Shown piece by piece: positions 1 through 6,167 of a stretch of 6,971 bases of DNA. A model generated the notes under the pieces. It made no database searches and was not told the origin of the DNA. It was given only the letters and a program-made list of their open reading frames with translations. The DNA comes from an archaeon (GTDB lineage Archaea; Altiarchaeota; Altiarchaeia; JAFGQM01). Location of the stretch: contig JAOZPI010000044.1 in the NCBI GenBank assembly GCA_029932835.1, forward strand, positions 1-6,971, written 5' to 3'. The position numbers were made by a program, and so were the translations under genes. Positions within the stretch are counted from its first letter, which is position 1, and each line of letters begins with the position of its first letter.

Positions 1-753
1 AAGTATTGCCATCCCCCCGACTTCCTCCCCGTTTATCTCCATGGATCTGCTGAGTTCTTCCATTCTTTCGTTAAAATTTGTGGAGATCGCCAGTAGCAGG
101 GGAGTCCCGATTATGACTGTAAAAATAACAAAGATGGTGTACATGCGGGTCACGGCTTCTGTTTCTCTCTGGAGGGCTTGTTCCTCCATCAGGCTCTTTG
201 CGCTCTCTTCTAAGAGGGGAGCCAGGGATCCCCCATTTTCTAGAGCCTTGATAATAACCCTTATAGTCCTCTGGAATCTCTCTGAGTTTATACGCCTCCC
301 CATTTCTAACAGGGCATCTCCAAATGACCCTGTCCCGAGGGCCTTCGCAGTAGCGATGTCCACCTCCCCCTTAAGGAGTCCAAACTCCTCTCTCGCTGAG
401 GATTTAAGAGCCTGAAAGGGCGTCATGCCTGATCGGAGATAAGAAGAGACAAGCTGGTAGAAGGAGGGGAGTACGGCCTCAACCTCCCTTCGTCGCTTCT
501 CTGCCATAAAATAGGGAAGAGCAATTCCAAGAGCCTCTACTAGAACGCTCCCACCGAGAGACAGGATTATGGTTATGTAACATGGAAGTTCCCTAAGAGT
601 GAGGAATAGAAGGATGAAGGACACAATAGACGCAAGCGCCCATACACTTATCCATAGATCAGGTGAGAACCCAAGCCCTGCGTATCTTAATTTTTCCTTT
701 ATCCTCCTCCGATACCATAGTGGGTATAAACGCGCCAACGCCTCTGGGTTCAT
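1..753 (-). CDS. TadC-like type II/IV pilus platform protein, 3' end beyond window
   Basis: This is the second inner-membrane platform protein of the pilus machine, belonging to the GspF/TadC/ArlJ (T2SSF domain) family. I translated the minus strand from an ATG at 753. It is open for 251 codons to the window edge with no stop, so the C-terminus is missing. It starts MNPEALARLY, then has a basic stretch (residues 14-22), two membrane helices (about 33-53 and 57-83) and a cytoplasmic helical domain (about 94-200). That domain contains the family-typical LVSSYLRSGMTPFQAL (101-116) and LENGGSLAPLLEES (171-184) repeats. A third helix spans 204-225. The family usually has another membrane helix near the C-terminus, presumably off the edge. 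The ATG lies two bases after the stop of the upstream platform gene. A GGAGG sits 14 bases before it, which is rather far, so reinitiation by coupling is likely. Family assignment is firm; the TadC rather than TadB label rests on gene order. Confidence 0.9.
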   Translation of the reverse strand, partial: MNPEALARLYPLWYRRRIKEKLRYAGLGFSPDLWISVWALASIVSFILLFLTLRELPCYITIILSLGGSVLVEALGIALPYFMAEKRRREVEAVLPSFYQLVSSYLRSGMTPFQALKSSAREEFGLLKGEVDIATAKALGTGSFGDALLEMGRRINSERFQRTIRVIIKALENGGSLAPLLEESAKSLMEEQALQRETEAVTRMYTIFVIFTVIIGTPLLLAISTNFNERMEELSRSMEINGEEVGGMAIL

Positions 754-755
754 TT

Positions 756-1631
756 TTACGTTAGGGGCCTCCTGCTTTTTATAAAGCCTATAAGCCCAAT
801 CTCCACAAAAAAGCTGCTGGAAATAAGCAGGATAAAGAGGGATTCACCGATCGCAACAGATGAAAATGTTGTCAGAATCATCATCACAGTGATCAAAATC
901 GTTGGTATGGCCACTGCGGCCAGCATATAAAGCAGAGTGAGAACATTCAGTTCTTGGGCATATCTCTGGATGTTGGACCTCTCCTCTGCCTCCATACTCC
1001 TTATAATGCTTCTGATCGAATTTCGGACATCTGCTCCAGATCTGGCGGTGTTACTGAGTTGCCACAAGACATTTTGGAAGTGGGGGGAAGGAGTCAAGAG
1101 TGCTGCCCTTTCGAGCTCCTCCTCTAATGACCCTCCAGCCTCAACCCTCTCCTTGATCTTCGAAAATGTCTGAGAAACCACACCTTCCTCCTGTGCTGCC
1201 ATGGATATTGCAGAGAAGATTGGAAGCCCAGAGCTGACGGCCATCAGAAGATCCCTAAGCACGTACAGAAGCTCCTTGTTTATGATCTCTCTCCTTTTTC
1301 CAGCTAAGATGCGCGGATACCTCAGAAGAACAATTAGCATCACCACCCCAATTGCTGCAGCCCCAGATAAGGCAGAAAGAATGCCCTGCATGTTTCCCTG
1401 TCCAACGCTCCATAAGAGCAAAAAAAGAGCAAGAAAAAGGAAAAGAAACCAGAAAATAGCAGATATTACCACAGCAGCTCTGTACTCCATATCCCCTATG
1501 GGCAAGGCTGCAAGTTTGAGGTCCCTCCCCAAGCTCCGTGAAATCGGACCTATGATAGATCCAATTTGCCTTGTCCTAAGTCCGAACTTTTCTGCTCTTT
1601 CCAATGAGAAGAGCATAAAGGGTATCCTCAT
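756..1631 (-). CDS. TadB-like type II/IV pilus platform protein
   Basis: This 291-aa integral membrane protein contains a single T2SSF (GspF-type) domain. Such proteins form the membrane platform that the secretion ATPase acts on during pilin assembly. A soluble N-terminal part (1-50) precedes two hydrophobic helices (about 52-75 and 82-104). A cytoplasmic helical domain (about 115-225) follows, with LLMAVSSGLPIFSAI (128-142) and VEAGGSLEEELERA (163-176), matching the paired helical motif in the neighbouring platform protein. Two more helices span about 228-255 and 262-285. The start ATG overlaps the ATPase stop in an ATGA arrangement, which favours this start and translational coupling. An ATG at 1616 (residue 6), with AGG nine bases upstream, is an alternative. 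A run of seven G lies just before the start. Archaellum ArlJ is a single longer protein, whereas here two shorter ones occur in tandem, as in Tad and archaeal Epd systems. Confidence 0.9.
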   Translation of the reverse strand: MRIPFMLFSLERAEKFGLRTRQIGSIIGPISRSLGRDLKLAALPIGDMEYRAAVVISAIFWFLFLFLALFLLLWSVGQGNMQGILSALSGAAAIGVVMLIVLLRYPRILAGKRREIINKELLYVLRDLLMAVSSGLPIFSAISMAAQEEGVVSQTFSKIKERVEAGGSLEEELERAALLTPSPHFQNVLWQLSNTARSGADVRNSIRSIIRSMEAEERSNIQRYAQELNVLTLLYMLAAVAIPTILITVMMILTTFSSVAIGESLFILLISSSFFVEIGLIGFIKSRRPLT

Positions 1632-3349
1632 CTCCCCCCCTTGTTAATCCTTTTTAATAATGCCTCTGAATCGTTGTAATAGTCTCCGATTATTCGTCCC
1701 ATTGTGTTTATGTCACTTATTCCCCTCTTCACCATCCACTCTAGGATCATCCTCTTTTCCCTCAAATCCTCTCTTATCTCGTCTCTGGACATTCCCGTAT
1801 GGAGCCCTATCACATCTGCAACCCTCTTGCTCTCTCTGAGTTCGTCAAATGTATCTTTTCGTGGGTTCCAGCGGTACAAATAATTGAGCCCTATGCCCTC
1901 CTCGGATTCCCGAAGTTCTGCAATCTCTGTTGTCTTTCGAAAGCCCTTTCTTCTATCCCTAAATTGTGTTACGACTAGGTGCAGAGCCTCTACATCCTCT
2001 ATTGGGAGCCCAAATGGGGGCTCTGTGATGCGATGTAAGAGGTGCCTGGCTGTGTCTGCGTGCATCGTTGAATAAACAGCGTGTCCTGTATTCATTGCTT
2101 CAAACAAGACCTCTGCTTCTTCTACACGCCTCACCTCCCCCATTATAAGGCGATCTGGGCGCATCCTGAGGGAGGCATTTGCAAGGTCCATCACGCTTAC
2201 CTCTCCCTCCCCCTCGGGGTTTGCACTTCGGGTTGTCAGGGGGATCCAATTCCAATGCAAGTGCTCTGGCAGATTCAGCTCTCGTGTGTCCTCTATAGAG
2301 ACAATTCTCTGGTTTGGTGGCATAAAGGAGGCCAATGCATTTAGCATGCTCGTTTTTCCAGATGCACTCCCCCCCGTGATTAGCACGTTGAGCTCATAAT
2401 GTACGCAAAGCCAGAGGAGAGCAGCCATATCCACAGAGAGGGTCTTCGAGTCTTCCCTTAAGAATGCCACCATATTCCAGGGCACTCTTGAGAACTTTCT
2501 AATAGTTATAGTACTACCAAGGGAGGAGACTGGAAAGAGAGTGGCATTAGCCCGGTCTCCCGATACCAAGTGGGCATCCATGATCGGGTTTAGGTTTGTT
2601 ATGGTTTTCCCCGCCTTACGGGCTATTTGAGAGGAAAGATTGTAAATCTCCTTCTCGGAGTTAACATAGATGTTGGTCTTCACCCACCCATACTTTATGT
2701 GATAAGCAGAGGCTGGCATCGTGCTGGTATTCAATGAGATTTCCTCAAGCCAATCATCATGCATTAGGATCTCCAGACTTCCTAAGCCATAGGATCGATG
2801 CAGCAAGAGAGCACTCAATATCGCCTCCTCCCTTTTCTCTAACTTCCCATCTCCAAACTCTTGACGAACGAGATTTTTTGCCTCTCTGGAAAATACCTCT
2901 CTCAGCCTCATCGCCCCCCTTTGGTCAGAAAAGTCTTCCATCCTAACAGAGACCCTTCTTGAGAGCTGCTCTCCCAGCCCCCTTAGCACAGCTTCCGTCC
3001 CCCTCCCCAACTTTGGGAGATCTACAAAATAGAGGGGCACATTCTCTCTCTCCAGCCTTAGTAGAGAAACACCCACATTCATGCCGTCCACCTCTATCCT
3101 GTATGATTCCAGCACCTTCCCCTTCGGTTTTTTCTCCTCCTCAACCCTCTCTACTGGTTTTACAGCCACAAAATAGGGCTTTGAGAGGGGGTTTGACGGA
3201 TATTCAACCTTCACGTATTTCTCTAGCATAGAGGCCCAGCTCTCCAGCCTTCTTGCTTCTACTCCAAGGCTCTTTGAGATTTCATCTATGTTCCCCCTGC
3301 CCTTGCTTACCTCCTCCAACAGGTCGTCAACTGCAGTCTTTACAATCAT
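1628..3349 (-). CDS. Type II/IV secretion ATPase, TadA/VirB11/GspE family
   Basis: This is the cytoplasmic hexameric ATPase (T2SSE family) that powers pilus assembly; it is 573 aa from the ATG at 3349. All ATPase motifs are present: Walker A GGSASGKT (residues 326-333, Lys332), Asp box IEDTRE with Glu353-Asp354, Walker B region LIMGEVRR (401-408, Glu405) and His box STMHADT with His430. Residues about 5-60 look like a small winged-helix domain (VDDLLEEVSK, then IDEISKSLGV), followed by a charged linker (about 66-80) and the N-terminal ATPase domain (about 170-290). After the core, about 80 residues form a helical C-terminal extension with EKRMILEWM. A TTG at 3361 would add four residues and overlap the previous stop, but it has no ribosome site. 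The ATG at 3349 has AAGGG five bases upstream, so I prefer it. The gene overlaps the following platform gene by four bases. Family certain; Tad/Epd type inferred from the paired platform genes. Confidence 0.95.
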   Translation of the reverse strand: MIVKTAVDDLLEEVSKGRGNIDEISKSLGVEARRLESWASMLEKYVKVEYPSNPLSKPYFVAVKPVERVEEEKKPKGKVLESYRIEVDGMNVGVSLLRLERENVPLYFVDLPKLGRGTEAVLRGLGEQLSRRVSVRMEDFSDQRGAMRLREVFSREAKNLVRQEFGDGKLEKREEAILSALLLHRSYGLGSLEILMHDDWLEEISLNTSTMPASAYHIKYGWVKTNIYVNSEKEIYNLSSQIARKAGKTITNLNPIMDAHLVSGDRANATLFPVSSLGSTITIRKFSRVPWNMVAFLREDSKTLSVDMAALLWLCVHYELNVLITGGSASGKTSMLNALASFMPPNQRIVSIEDTRELNLPEHLHWNWIPLTTRSANPEGEGEVSVMDLANASLRMRPDRLIMGEVRRVEEAEVLFEAMNTGHAVYSTMHADTARHLLHRITEPPFGLPIEDVEALHLVVTQFRDRRKGFRKTTEIAELRESEEGIGLNYLYRWNPRKDTFDELRESKRVADVIGLHTGMSRDEIREDLREKRMILEWMVKRGISDINTMGRIIGDYYNDSEALLKRINKGGR

Positions 3350-3357
3350 TTTACCCT

Positions 3358-4287
3358 TCAATTGCTTTGAAATAATAAAGGCTCTGTGTTAATAAACCAA
3401 ACAGGATGACCCTCCTTTTTTATCGTCCCTCTTCGCTCCTCTATGGAGATATTTGCGCTTCCAATAAGAGACACCCTTCCCAAATCTGCAAGTTTTGCCT
3501 CTGTTTTTATCTTCACTGGAGTTGTAGCCTTAATGGTTAATGAAGCAAGAGAATGGTTCTCCCCCCTGAGAATAGACCCCGCCCGAATTTCAATCTTCCT
3601 CGCCCCTGCTTCTAACCTCCACCATGACTCACCATTTGGAGAGATGTTGGCAGTGTCCTCGTAGATCCTCCTTTCTCCACTGTACACATTTATCTTAACC
3701 CCCAGACCTCCCTTGTCGATGCCCTTACTCACAGACCATGCTCCCCCCCCTAGAGAGGTATTAGAGAGTTCTATTGTTATGGAATATGCCTGTGGGGTGA
3801 TGTTCCCTTGGGGGATAACATAAACAGAGCTTTTAGATAAATTATCGTAGAGGTACCAGAGGTAGGGACCTATCCTAAATCCCAAGCCCCCCGGGCCTGT
3901 CTCAAACTTCCCCTCTGGAGAAAGGGAAATCTGCACTCCCATATCACGAGACAGATTCTCTTCCACAAACTGTTTATAAACTCCTAGATCCTCCCTTATA
4001 GCTCCGGAGGGGATACAATCATGGATAGCAATAATTCCCCCCTCTTCCTCCTCATAAGCACTGACCGAGACATTCAGGATCTTTAACAGATCTCCACATA
4101 AATCGTCATACAAGAACCCAATCTTTGCACTTCTCGTATCCATTGTTCTGGAATTTAAAGAGGCAAACACAGCAAGCAGAAGAACTGACATAAAAAGGAT
4201 AAGGGAGAACGCCGTAAAGATATATCCCCTCTGTGCCCTCCCTCTCGTCTTTCTTCCCTTTTCTCTTTTCCTTCCCTTTTGTTTCAT
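3358..4287 (-). CDS. Large pilin-like protein with class III-type signal and eight N-glycosylation sequons
   Basis: I do not recognise a named family. The 309-aa protein has a very basic N-terminus (residues 1-20), then Gly21, then one hydrophobic helix (about 22-44, YIFTAFSLILFMSVLLLAV). This layout matches an archaeal prepilin signal with possible cleavage after Gly21, although the usual acidic residue in the helix start is absent. The exported part (about 45-309) looks beta-rich and carries eight N-x-S/T sequons (Asn72, 111, 149, 162, 176, 214, 244, 279) and exactly two cysteines (64 and 91) that could form a disulfide. It is the last pilin-like gene before the ATPase and about twice the size of the others, so a minor or tip pilin or a glycosylated adhesin subunit is a reasonable inference. 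A GTG at 4332 would extend the frame 15 codons into the upstream gene. I chose the ATG at 4287, one base after the upstream stop, because the extension lies wholly in that gene's coding sequence. Confidence 0.85.
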   Translation of the reverse strand: MKQKGRKREKGRKTRGRAQRGYIFTAFSLILFMSVLLLAVFASLNSRTMDTRSAKIGFLYDDLCGDLLKILNVSVSAYEEEEGGIIAIHDCIPSGAIREDLGVYKQFVEENLSRDMGVQISLSPEGKFETGPGGLGFRIGPYLWYLYDNLSKSSVYVIPQGNITPQAYSITIELSNTSLGGGAWSVSKGIDKGGLGVKINVYSGERRIYEDTANISPNGESWWRLEAGARKIEIRAGSILRGENHSLASLTIKATTPVKIKTEAKLADLGRVSLIGSANISIEERRGTIKKEGHPVWFINTEPLLFQSN

Positions 4288-4288
4288 T

Positions 4289-4708
4289 TTATCTCGTCTT
4301 TGATTCTTGTCCCCCCTCCTCCCTACTCCCACCGGAATAACTGCATGTTATACGAGCGAGGTATACCCCTCCCATCCACACAACTCTCTCCGCCACTATC
4401 CTGTTCTCCTGCATTGCACACGACTTGTTCAGGGAGAGAGCGCTTTTGTCCCCGATTATATCCAGCTTAATACATATAGAAGAGGGACTGTTTAACATCA
4501 TAGAGTTCATCAGCTCTTTCTCCCCATCTATTGCCTTATCAATGGCCCCAGACTTTTCAGCCACTGTCAGAAAGTCATAGCAATACTCGGAGATGTAATC
4601 AAGTTGGGTGTGCGACTCTTGCGATACTAGGCTCATGCACGAGGCTATCATTCCCCCTGCTAGGATTAGTGCTACTACAGCATCCATGGTAATAGTAAAG
4701 CCCGTCAT
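4289..4708 (-). CDS. Small pilin-like protein, class III-type signal (GFTITMD)
   Basis: This 139-aa exported protein begins MTGFTITMDAVVALILAG. This is the short basic/polar start, Gly3, and hydrophobic helix (about 10-28) with an aspartate (Asp9) typical of archaeal pilin-like proteins processed by prepilin peptidase. The rest is a short globular domain with four further cysteines (43, 79, 97, 122; Cys24 is in the helix) and one sequon (Asn94). Its C-terminal half, with NRIVAERVVWMGGVYLARI, resembles the two-strand ending common in small archaeal pseudopilins, as I remember them. A GTG at 4762 would add 18 codons, but the ATG at 4708 has a clear AGGAG six bases upstream and yields a proper short signal, so it is preferred. 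The stop lies one base before the next gene. Probably a minor pilin; no precise family is claimed. Confidence 0.85.
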   Translation of the reverse strand: MTGFTITMDAVVALILAGGMIASCMSLVSQESHTQLDYISEYCYDFLTVAEKSGAIDKAIDGEKELMNSMMLNSPSSICIKLDIIGDKSALSLNKSCAMQENRIVAERVVWMGGVYLARITCSYSGGSREEGGQESKTR

Positions 4709-4714
4709 CTTCTT

Positions 4715-4719
4715 CTCCT
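4715..4719 (-). promoter_or_regulatory. Ribosome binding site deciding the start at 4708
   Basis: The minus strand reads AAAGGAGAAGAAG directly before the ATG at 4708, with AGGAG ending six bases from the start codon. It is the clearest Shine-Dalgarno site in the window. It argues for the ATG at 4708 over the in-frame GTG at 4762, and leaves a 55-base gap to the upstream gene, the longest in the operon. Confidence 0.75.
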
Positions 4720-4763
4720 TTGCTGCCTCTTTGTTTTCATTTGATATGCTCCCTAGTAACACC

Positions 4764-5249
4764 CTATGCCGCCCTTTTGTACAGACACAATACGAACTTT
4801 ACAACCCTGTTCGACAGAAGAGCGAATCGCTCCACCACACTTTCGCACTTTCCCCTCTTCCCCAGAGAATAGAGGATCTCTCCGTCTAGATCCCTTATCT
4901 CAATGTAATAATCCTCTGAGCTCAATCCGAGGGTAGAGCGTAAGCTCTCATAGGGTGTATGATAAAACTCTTCAAGTGCTGTTCTGTCTAAGACATTCAT
5001 ACTATATGCTATCTCTCCTTCACTCTCCCTAGGACCCTCTGGGCTGCTTGTTTTTAAGAGCATATCCGTCATCTCCACTGCTCGGTTTTTCATGTTCTCT
5101 GTGTGCTCATAGATCCATATATCATGCTGCACCTCTGACCAGCACCATATAAATGCTGATATTACTAGGAGGAACACAAATCCACCCAATATGACATCCA
5201 GACTACAAATCTGCCCTGTTCTGGATTTATGTAATGATAATACTTCCAT
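4764..5249 (-). CDS. Small pilin-like protein, class III-type signal (TGQICSLD)
   Basis: This 161-aa protein has an N-terminus with Lys8 and Arg10, then Gly12, then QICSLDVILGGFVFLLVI, a hydrophobic helix (about 17-36) carrying Asp18. This matches an archaeal prepilin signal, but the acidic residue is the sixth residue after the glycine rather than the fifth as in canonical QxSxE sites. The exported part has a charged helical segment (about 40-70) followed by a probable beta domain containing DYYIEIRDLDGEILYSL (113-129). Cysteines are at 15, 36, 135 and 155, and there are no N-glycosylation sequons. The ATG at 5249 overlaps the upstream gene by 23 bases and has only a weak purine-rich site (GAGAG). 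It is likely a minor pilin or pseudopilin of the same machine; the exact family is unknown to me. Confidence 0.85.
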   Translation of the reverse strand: MEVLSLHKSRTGQICSLDVILGGFVFLLVISAFIWCWSEVQHDIWIYEHTENMKNRAVEMTDMLLKTSSPEGPRESEGEIAYSMNVLDRTALEEFYHTPYESLRSTLGLSSEDYYIEIRDLDGEILYSLGKRGKCESVVERFALLSNRVVKFVLCLYKRAA

Positions 5250-5679
5250 TTTCTCTCTTTATCCTGATAAGCCCTTCTCTTGCTTCCACCTCTCCTGTCA
5301 AAACACTTTGAGCAAAAAATCTAAAGGCACTGCTCGATTGATTCCAGTCTACCAGTACAGCCTTTTTTCCTATGACAATCTTATATCTTTCGCCATGGGG
5401 CATAGTTTTGGGTATCCGAACCTCTATATCTGCTCCATCCCCCAAGATCCAAGCTTCAGATATCCCTCTTGCAATGTCTCTGGCTATTCTACTTCCATAG
5501 AGGTGTTGTATTGTCTCTGTGCTTGCTCTCTGGGTGGCAGAGAAAGCGGAAAAAAGCCCGAGCCCCATAAGTAAGAGAAATCCCAAGGCGATCAGAAAGT
5601 CCAGGCTCGTCTGTCCCCTCCTCCTCTTCAACCTGATCTTTCCTTCCCCCCCTCTTATTTCTCCGCTTTTTTCCCTCAT
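5227..5679 (-). CDS. Pilin with canonical class III signal (RRRG|QTSLD)
   Basis: This 150-aa protein has one of the two textbook class III signals here: a basic run (residues 18-21), Gly22, then QTSLDFLIALGFLLLMGL, matching Q-x-S-x-D/E followed by a hydrophobic helix (about 28-48). Prepilin peptidases of the EppA/PibD type are known to cut before the glutamine. The mature protein would be 128 aa, with a helical stretch to about residue 80 and a beta-rich remainder (IEVRIPKTM, YKIVIGKKAVLVDW). Sequons are at Asn113 and Asn144, and there are no cysteines. The ATG at 5679 gives an unusually long 22-residue leader that includes a run of seven G. A TTG at 5631 (residue 17), preceded by a GGAAGG element, would give a six-residue leader and cannot be excluded. 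It overlaps the next gene by 23 bases. It is a candidate major or minor pilin. Confidence 0.88.
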   Translation of the reverse strand: MREKSGEIRGGEGKIRLKRRRGQTSLDFLIALGFLLLMGLGLFSAFSATQRASTETIQHLYGSRIARDIARGISEAWILGDGADIEVRIPKTMPHGERYKIVIGKKAVLVDWNQSSSAFRFFAQSVLTGEVEAREGLIRIKRENGSIIIT

Positions 5680-5712
5680 CTTCTCATTATAAACCCGTGG
5701 ACTCTTGAAGCA

Positions 5713-6126
5713 TTAGGTTTCCCCTTCTTTTATAGCCACATATCCCCCCTCGTTAATCACATTCACAAACCGGGATCCGGGGGTGCATGATATATGCCCT
5801 CCTAGTGGCACACTAGTTGTTCTAATAACGCTGCTTCCATTCCCCAAAATAAATTCTATATAGTGCTCCCCTATATTTATGCCTCTGACTGATGCCGGAA
5901 TTGTTATATAAACCCGCATTTGGCTCCCGGCTCCCTGAGAGTACATGAACTCCGCTGCGTTTGTGATCTTCTCCCCTGCGGCGCCAGCCTGGATCTCCTC
6001 TATGCCCCTTTGAATCCCGAAGTACCTCTCCTCATTTGCAAACACAATCACGCCAAGAACAAATATAGACAAACTCAGAACAATAAGGGCCTCTACCGTT
6101 GCCTGACCATTGGCTTCAATGCGCAT
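5713..6126 (-). CDS. Pilin with canonical class III signal (NG|QATVE), first gene of operon
   Basis: This 137-aa protein has a short leader MRIEANG followed by QATVEALIVLSLSIFVLG, a perfect Q-x-T-x-E class III processing site (cleavage after Gly7, Glu at +5) and a hydrophobic helix to about residue 30. The helix continues into a charged helical segment (NEERYFGIQRGIEEI, 31-45). A probable beta domain with MRVYITIPASVRGINIG (70-86) follows. There is one sequon (Asn96) and one cysteine (114). As the first gene of the operon with the most canonical signal, it is a candidate major pilin. I chose the ATG at 6126. The TATA-like element at 6143-6155 lies about 25 bases upstream, which suits a leaderless message. 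The in-frame ATG at 6135 is only about 15 bases from that element and would add three residues. Neither start has a Shine-Dalgarno site. Confidence 0.87.
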   Translation of the reverse strand: MRIEANGQATVEALIVLSLSIFVLGVIVFANEERYFGIQRGIEEIQAGAAGEKITNAAEFMYSQGAGSQMRVYITIPASVRGINIGEHYIEFILGNGSSVIRTTSVPLGGHISCTPGSRFVNVINEGGYVAIKEGET

Positions 6127-6142
6127 TTTTACCATCCATCCG

Positions 6143-6155
6143 ATAATATATAAAA
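6143..6155. promoter_or_regulatory. Shared TATA-like element between the divergent pilus operon and KaiC-like gene
   Basis: The sequence ATAATATATAAAA is nearly symmetric and is the only strongly AT-rich segment between the two divergent starts. Read on the minus strand it gives TTTATATA, centred about 25 bases before the ATG at 6126. This is the archaeal TATA-to-start distance expected for leaderless transcription. On the plus strand the same DNA lies about 20 bases before the ATG at 6168, slightly short, so its use there is less certain. No Shine-Dalgarno site precedes either gene; the GGAGG on the minus strand at 6157-6161 is upstream of the TATA element and cannot serve the pilin gene. 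Confidence 0.6.
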
Positions 6156-6167
6156 GCCTCCTAAAAA

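Noticed and set aside
2114..2149. The ATPase Walker B region reads GEVRRVEEAEVLF instead of the common GEVRGxEA, suggesting a damaged active site
   Set aside because: The catalytic glutamate and arginine are kept and every other motif is intact. I recall the RR form with one extra residue in other archaeal Tad-like ATPases, so it is more likely a clade signature than a defect.
41..3231. Plus-strand open frames of 60-150 codons, for example 41-415, 937-1173, 1201-1647 and 2959-3231
   Set aside because: They lie antisense inside well-supported minus-strand genes, show no family motifs, and have low-complexity Ser/Pro/Leu-rich translations typical of antisense shadows. The frame at 41-415 is the reverse of the TadC-like gene.
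4288..4332. GTG-started 15-codon extension of the large pilin-like protein into the upstream gene
   Set aside because: The extension lies wholly in the end of the upstream coding sequence. The ATG at 4287 directly follows the upstream stop and gives a normal basic leader.
6157..6161. GGAGG on the minus strand upstream of the first pilin gene as a ribosome binding site
   Set aside because: It is 21 bases or more from either candidate ATG and on the far side of the TATA-like element, so it would not be in the transcript.
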